The notes under the pieces are model-generated. The model saw only the letters and a program-made list of their open reading frames with translations. It was not told the origin of the DNA and made no database searches. The translations under genes were made by a program, and so were the position numbers. Source: Lutraria lutraria (lineage: Eukaryota; Mollusca; Bivalvia; Venerida; Mactridae). From it: a stretch of 64,000 bases of DNA. This document shows, in pieces, positions 59,287-64,000 of the stretch. Within the stretch, counting starts at the first letter, position 1. Every line of letters starts with the position of its first letter. The stretch lies in contig OZ026838.1 of NCBI GenBank assembly GCA_964023205.1, positions 29,725,843 to 29,789,842 of the forward strand, written 5' to 3'.

Positions 59287-60758
59287 GGCCCAGTTCACAT
59301 CAGTCTTGTGACAACCGTACCTCTACTTGCGACCAACAATTTGGTAAAATCGGTGGGTTTCGCACGATGTCATCAAAAGCTCTGTATAAATTATTTAAGC
59401 TCTAGGACTGTCGCATTGTCGCAAACTAGATTTTCGACATTCACATTCGGGCAATTTTTGTAGCTCGCAACGCAGCTGCCCGGTAACCTCAAGGCATCCA
59501 CCCGATGACGTATTATTGTACACGGTGCCTGGCTGGACAAACTGTCAATCAGTTATCGTGTTTGACTTACGAATACCACAAGGCAACCGCACGAACCCCT
59601 TGCAGCTACCTTGCATTTCGTCACAAGGCCGCCACAAGACTAATGCGAAAAGTATGACAATCACACGAATTAGCAAGGTCATCGCGCGGCAGTCCTTCGC
59701 TTTAAACGACTGATCTGCTCTGATATTCTGTTGCTGGCAGCATGTATCACCTCGATGTTGTAGTTTTATCCACGTGTACTAGTATATGTTTTAGGTAATA
59801 CAGTTGATTATTGCATGCGCTTCGGGATGTTTTGTGTGTAAGTTTTGCAGAAAAAAAAGAACTGATGAAAAGACAAAATAGGACAAAAAGGTCTTTCCAG
59901 CCTGACCCGAGCCTACGTCCTGGTTAACTAAATGGTGCTGAAACACAAGACGTAATACCCAATGCCTTACTCAATGGATATAACAATACAAATTACGTTC
60001 ATAACCTTTATTACATAAAAAATACATTGCTTTAGGTACAACTGTCAACATAATGCAAATGCTACATTGTACTAGTCTTGTTCAAATATTCAGGTCCTAC
60101 AACAATGGACCCCTCTCAACTGGGCTGTTGTTACATAGTAACATAGGTTCCCTTCCACCAACGAACTCACTCTCTAGCTTCTGGAAAGTCTGTAGTACTG
60201 GCCAATTAGCTGTCGCCTCTCAATCCATTACTTGACCCACCAACATCTCTCTATTATGTCATTATTTTGATTAGTGCAACACGGATCCTTCGTAGCTTGA
60301 TGCCCATTAGGAAGAGGTGCTCTCTTGTCAAGTTTTGACGAAAAGGTATTGTTGGTACTTGGATTTATATCCACGCTCGACACTAATCGTACAATGAGCG
60401 CACAAACAACGTAAGGCATTCGTTCGAAGGCCTTGCATAATCTTTCGTATTGTAAGGTGCCGCAAGAAAGCTTTGCGAATTCTTATAACCGCTTTGCGAT
60501 TTTCTTGCACATTTACACAACAGTTGCACGGGCATCTTGCGGTAGCCGTGCGAAAACATGCATTGTAACGTTATTTTCCAACGATCAAGCTGCGAACACC
60601 TTGCGACCCGTGCGATCACCGTGCGAGCAACGTATTGGCGCCTTGCAGTGTTTACGATTGGTGCAGACCTGTCCGGACATGTTGCGAACTTGTCTACGGC
60701 ACCCATGGGCTGTGACATCGTACGAACAAAATATCGCACGGCTGATGTGAACTGGGCT
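59287..60758. mobile_element. 1.47-kb PIF/Harbinger-type non-autonomous element
   Basis: The ends GGCCCAGTTCACATCAG and CTGATGTGAACTGGGCT are inverse complements. Both are flanked by TAA (59284-59286 and 60759-60761), the 3-bp target site typical of PIF/Harbinger. The interior is GC-richer with many GTGCGA/TTGCGA motifs. Overlapping short frames on both strands look spurious. It directly abuts the transposase fragment. Confidence 0.75.
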
Positions 60759-60761
60759 TAA

Positions 60762-62483
60762 CAACAATTTGCTTGGGAAGCTTGCGGGGACTGCATGAGA
60801 ACTGCAGCGTAATTGTACGATCTCCGTGAAATCTCCGCGCAGCCTCCGTACAGATTTCTTCCTCCTCCCCCTGATACCTTGAACAAAGAGTCACAAGATG
60901 CCAATATTTAATGCAAATAATAAGTCGTAGCCATTTACGATGCCCCCAAAATCGCAATGTTAATCGTTGACTAAAGTATCGTGCGGTGCCTGGGTCAAAT
61001 GTGAACAAAGAATAAGGGTTTCGTCTTGAATATTCGTATAGATATTGTTTACTTATTACAACACACTGTACATTTTTTTTCAACTGATGGAAAAGTTTGT
61101 TTGCCATCTTTATATGAGCAACTAACTAGGAAACAAATATTTTTACCGGGGACGAAATTGATTTTTTTTGTTGCAAAATAGCAATTTCGTAACCATACAA
61201 TCGTCATAGTTATTTATCTGATTGACATTCACATTTCTATAGATTTGCTGTCAAGGACTAATGAACCTTCTGGGAAAACTCTCATGAAGCTGCTTTGTAA
61301 TAGATGGCGATCATTGTTGTCTGACACCGTAATTATTTGTATAATGAATCACAAGTGTTTCGTATACGTCAAATCGGCGATGATAATTATATATTTGGTA
61401 TTGTATACGCCAATATTAAGCATACAAGATCACAAATTATCAAGTTGTTTTGTGGACGTGATGGTAAATTCCAGCGAATTCAACACTTATTCAGAACTCT
61501 ATAAGTTCGCTGTGCAATCAATTGTTCAAGGCGTGTATACAGTGCACCGTCTGATATTTAATACTATAGTACGTACTTTTGTGGGAAGCAATTTATAGAG
61601 GTACATGTATCTCTAAGCATTTTAGGCTTAAAAGTCATGACAGTGGTGTGTATTTCTTCTTTAAATAAATGTATTATATTGCCCCGTGACAAAAAAGGAA
61701 GTAAAACACATACGGACAATTTTTTTTCATATACATTTTGTGCCATACACATATCAAGCACATATATATTTAGAATTCTCCACAAGCAGAAAATGTTTGT
61801 GCAGCCTTTTATTCTTACTTTTCAGTGTATATATATAGATCAAATTTGATTGATGCTTTATATTTTGAGACTTGTAACATAACTCATACCTGCTGAAAGT
61901 CTAACCCCGAATATTCGGAGGGTCAATGGGGTTTAGCGCGCCACTGTCGCGTCTGAATTCTTTGTTCAATATAATATTATATAAAGACGGGTTTTACAAT
62001 TTGTAGGACGAAAAAGGTTAGCTTAATACATATTTTATTTGATAGATAATCAAGACAATGCATATATACAATTTTACATTAATTAGAATAAGAAAACGTA
62101 CAGGTTGTTTGGAGTTTATAAGTATGATTTCCTCTTATAAATATATGTACTAATATATTTACACAAAAACAGTACATATAGTTACGTACCAGTTAAGATC
62201 AAGTTTATAAATATCAGCAAGTGCTATAAAAATCATTACAGTGCAAACTCTGCAATTTCCATAATTCATTACTTATAAGCCAGCGAGTTCTGCTAAATTA
62301 GAAACTGAAAATGTCATAACAATTGTAATTCATACGTATTACATATTATGTACACATACAATTTGTGATAATAAGACGAAAGCGTCATCTTTAAAAAGAA
62401 GTCACAGAAAGTAGTTTTCAATTTTCTTTCAGCTTAGTAAACGTCACTGTCTTATTTTACAATTATCTTACAATTTTCATTGT
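60762..62483. other. Intergenic, no gene seen
   Basis: A 117-codon frame at 61245-61598 has no recognisable domain or conserved splice context and is not called. A short inverted repeat GACGAAATTG..CAATTTCGTA lies at 61153-61193. Confidence 0.4.
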
Positions 62484-62743
62484 ACAGTCAAATCTGTGTT
62501 TAAGACCACCTCCGAATAAAGGCCGTTCTGTAAATAAAGGCTATTTAAAACCCCTAATGATTATTTTGAATAAATGTCCTTATAATAAAGGCCAACTGTC
62601 AATAAAGGCCAACTGTCAATAAAGGCCAACTGTCAATAAAGGCCAACTGTCAATAAAGGCCAACTGTTAATAAAGGCCAACTGTCAATAAAGGCCATATA
62701 TTTTCTTTTCCAAGGGATGCCTTTGTTCACAGGTTTGTCTGTA
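62484..62743. mobile_element. MITE family 1 copy with internal 17-bp tandem expansion
   Basis: ACAGTCAAATCTGTG..GACCACCTCCGAATAAAGG runs to TTCACAGGTTTGTCTGTA. Inside, AATAAAGGCCAACTGTC is repeated six times (62584-62690). Confidence 0.85.
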
Positions 62744-64000
62744 TTTAAAAGATCACTCAAGATGTAACCGTTAGTTACAGGTTACCATCAAATGCTCGCA
62801 TCTATTTAAGTAATATATTAATGCAGCAAAAATACAGTATGTTTTTAATGTAAGAACTGTTCCTGTTATCCGGACCGTGTATAAAACAGAGATCACTCGT
62901 AAGTCCCATATAGATGATTGTCTGTCTGTCTCAGAGACAATTCTGCATAAATCCATAGAAACTTTACAGTAGAATAATGTTATGGTAATATGTTATACGA
63001 TAATGAAGTAAATGCATAGGCACACATGTATTTTTAAGATATTATTCGCTTTCTTCCTTCATTGATATGTATCTATATAGTGTACATCGATTTAAATTAA
63101 CATATCTTCCAGTGATCATTCAGAGAATAACAATAATACCGAAGAAGCCCAATATTTTGATATGTGTATGATTTTCGAGCCATTTTTTTTCTTACGGAAA
63201 ACGACCCGTTCCCCCCTACCAGTTTAGAAAATTCGTATCATACAAATAACATTCGGTTAAATTGATCAATGTGCCGACATAGTAGCTAGGGTTACAGGTT
63301 TTGTTCAATGTAGTTACATGACGTTTAGATACTTCTCAACACGATGATCATTTTGAATCGGACTAAAATGTTTACGATCGCCCCAAAAGTTACAAGCTCT
63401 CGACAATTTTCTTTGATTGCACATCATAAGGAAACCACCTGGGCCACGTTCTATGAACAATGAGTAACTTACGAGTCATTTTGGTACTTTCCATCGGATC
63501 CATTCTGATTAAGTTTACTATCTGAAAAAAAAACGATGAATAACTCGGCTATTCTTATATAACTACATTGAAGATACATCTTTTGACCGCAGGAAGGTCA
63601 ATACAGCAAAACACCTGAATACCGGAATTCCCGGAAAACCGGACTCCCTGAAAACCGGAATTCCCTGAAAATCGGACAATTTTCCAAGTCCCATTTTTTC
63701 GGATTTTTATCAAAAGCTCTGTGAAAACCGGAATTCTCAGCAAACCAGCCTTTAGGCCCTCTCCGGAATTGGTACGGTTTTGAAAAGTGTTCTGTTTTAT
63801 GTTGTAATATACATGGCGTTCAGTTAAACGAAAGTAGCACACAATTAGCGTGTATACTGTAAGTAAAAGCTTGAAAAACGCCCACGAAATCAGACAGTGT
63901 TTTTTTACACATATTTTAAATACATTATTACCTTTTGACTGAAACAAACAAAACTCTCGCATTCAACTAACAATTAATACACCATCACTGGACTGGTCCA
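62744..64000. other. Window end, no gene; short CCGGAATTCC tandem repeat
   Basis: At 63617-63680 units of 16-17 bp (GAAAACCGGAATTCCCT) repeat about four times, with another at 63722-63738, perhaps the core of another CAGT-type element (ACAGCAAAACACC at 63603). The 135-codon minus-strand frame at 63555-63962 runs across it and is not supported as a gene. Confidence 0.45.

Noticed and set aside
59516..61107. Overlapping 60-137 codon frames on both strands
   Set aside because: They cluster in the GC-richer Harbinger-type element, where stops are rarer. None shows a domain or homologous pattern.
61245..61598. 117-codon plus-strand frame starting MLSRTNEPSGK
   Set aside because: No signal peptide, domain or splice context stands out, and a single frame of this size is expected by chance in 64 kb.
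63555..63962. 135-codon minus-strand frame
   Set aside because: It passes through the CCGGAATTCC tandem repeat, giving a repetitive peptide (RFSGNSG), with no support elsewhere.

Overview
This is a 64 kb piece of an AT-rich, intron-rich eukaryotic genome. I found no bacterial or viral gene organisation. The genes have short exons (27-790 nt) with GT-AG introns, and their products read as animal orthologues. The repeat content (tRNA-derived SINEs with AAAC-type tails, ~140-bp tandem-repeat elements, and many short TIR elements starting CAGT) suggests a lophotrochozoan, most likely a bivalve mollusc. That placement is an inference from gene and repeat style, not from a database search.

I could rebuild five protein-coding genes exon by exon with consistent splice phases. 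(1) 329-5887, minus: a 314-aa EF-hand protein in six exons, one of them a 27-nt microexon. (2) 8777-14059, plus: an AGPAT5-type lysophosphatidic acid acyltransferase, 370 aa, eight exons. (3) 21706-35508, plus: a four-repeat annexin, 322 aa, nine exons per transcript, with two candidate start-codon exons and two duplicated 85-nt second exons. (4) 38292-44268, minus: an LRRC42-like leucine-rich repeat protein, about 533 aa. (5) 44904-56806, plus: mitochondrial glutaryl-CoA dehydrogenase (GCDH), 433 aa, eleven exons. Genes 1 and 2 diverge from a 2.9-kb spacer. Genes 4 and 5 diverge from a spacer of about 0.64 kb and may share a promoter. The genes are ordinary housekeeping or signalling functions and do not form a pathway.

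The rest is mostly mobile and repetitive DNA: SINEs (two with perfect 12-bp target duplications), at least eight copies of one TA-flanked MITE family and four of another, a hAT-type MITE, a PIF/Harbinger-type element beside a decayed transposase fragment, foldback elements with long nested inverted repeats, and several tandem arrays. From 57.7 kb to the end I see no convincing gene.

The most unusual signals are: (a) the annexin exon pair, where splice phase forces exactly one of the two exons to be used; (b) a 59-bp tandem array in GCDH made of twelve copies of the end of exon 3 plus its 5' splice site; (c) a second array in the next GCDH intron that reiterates the exon-4 splice donor; and (d) a 1.15-kb minisatellite-bearing TIR element ending about 20 nt before a GCDH acceptor.
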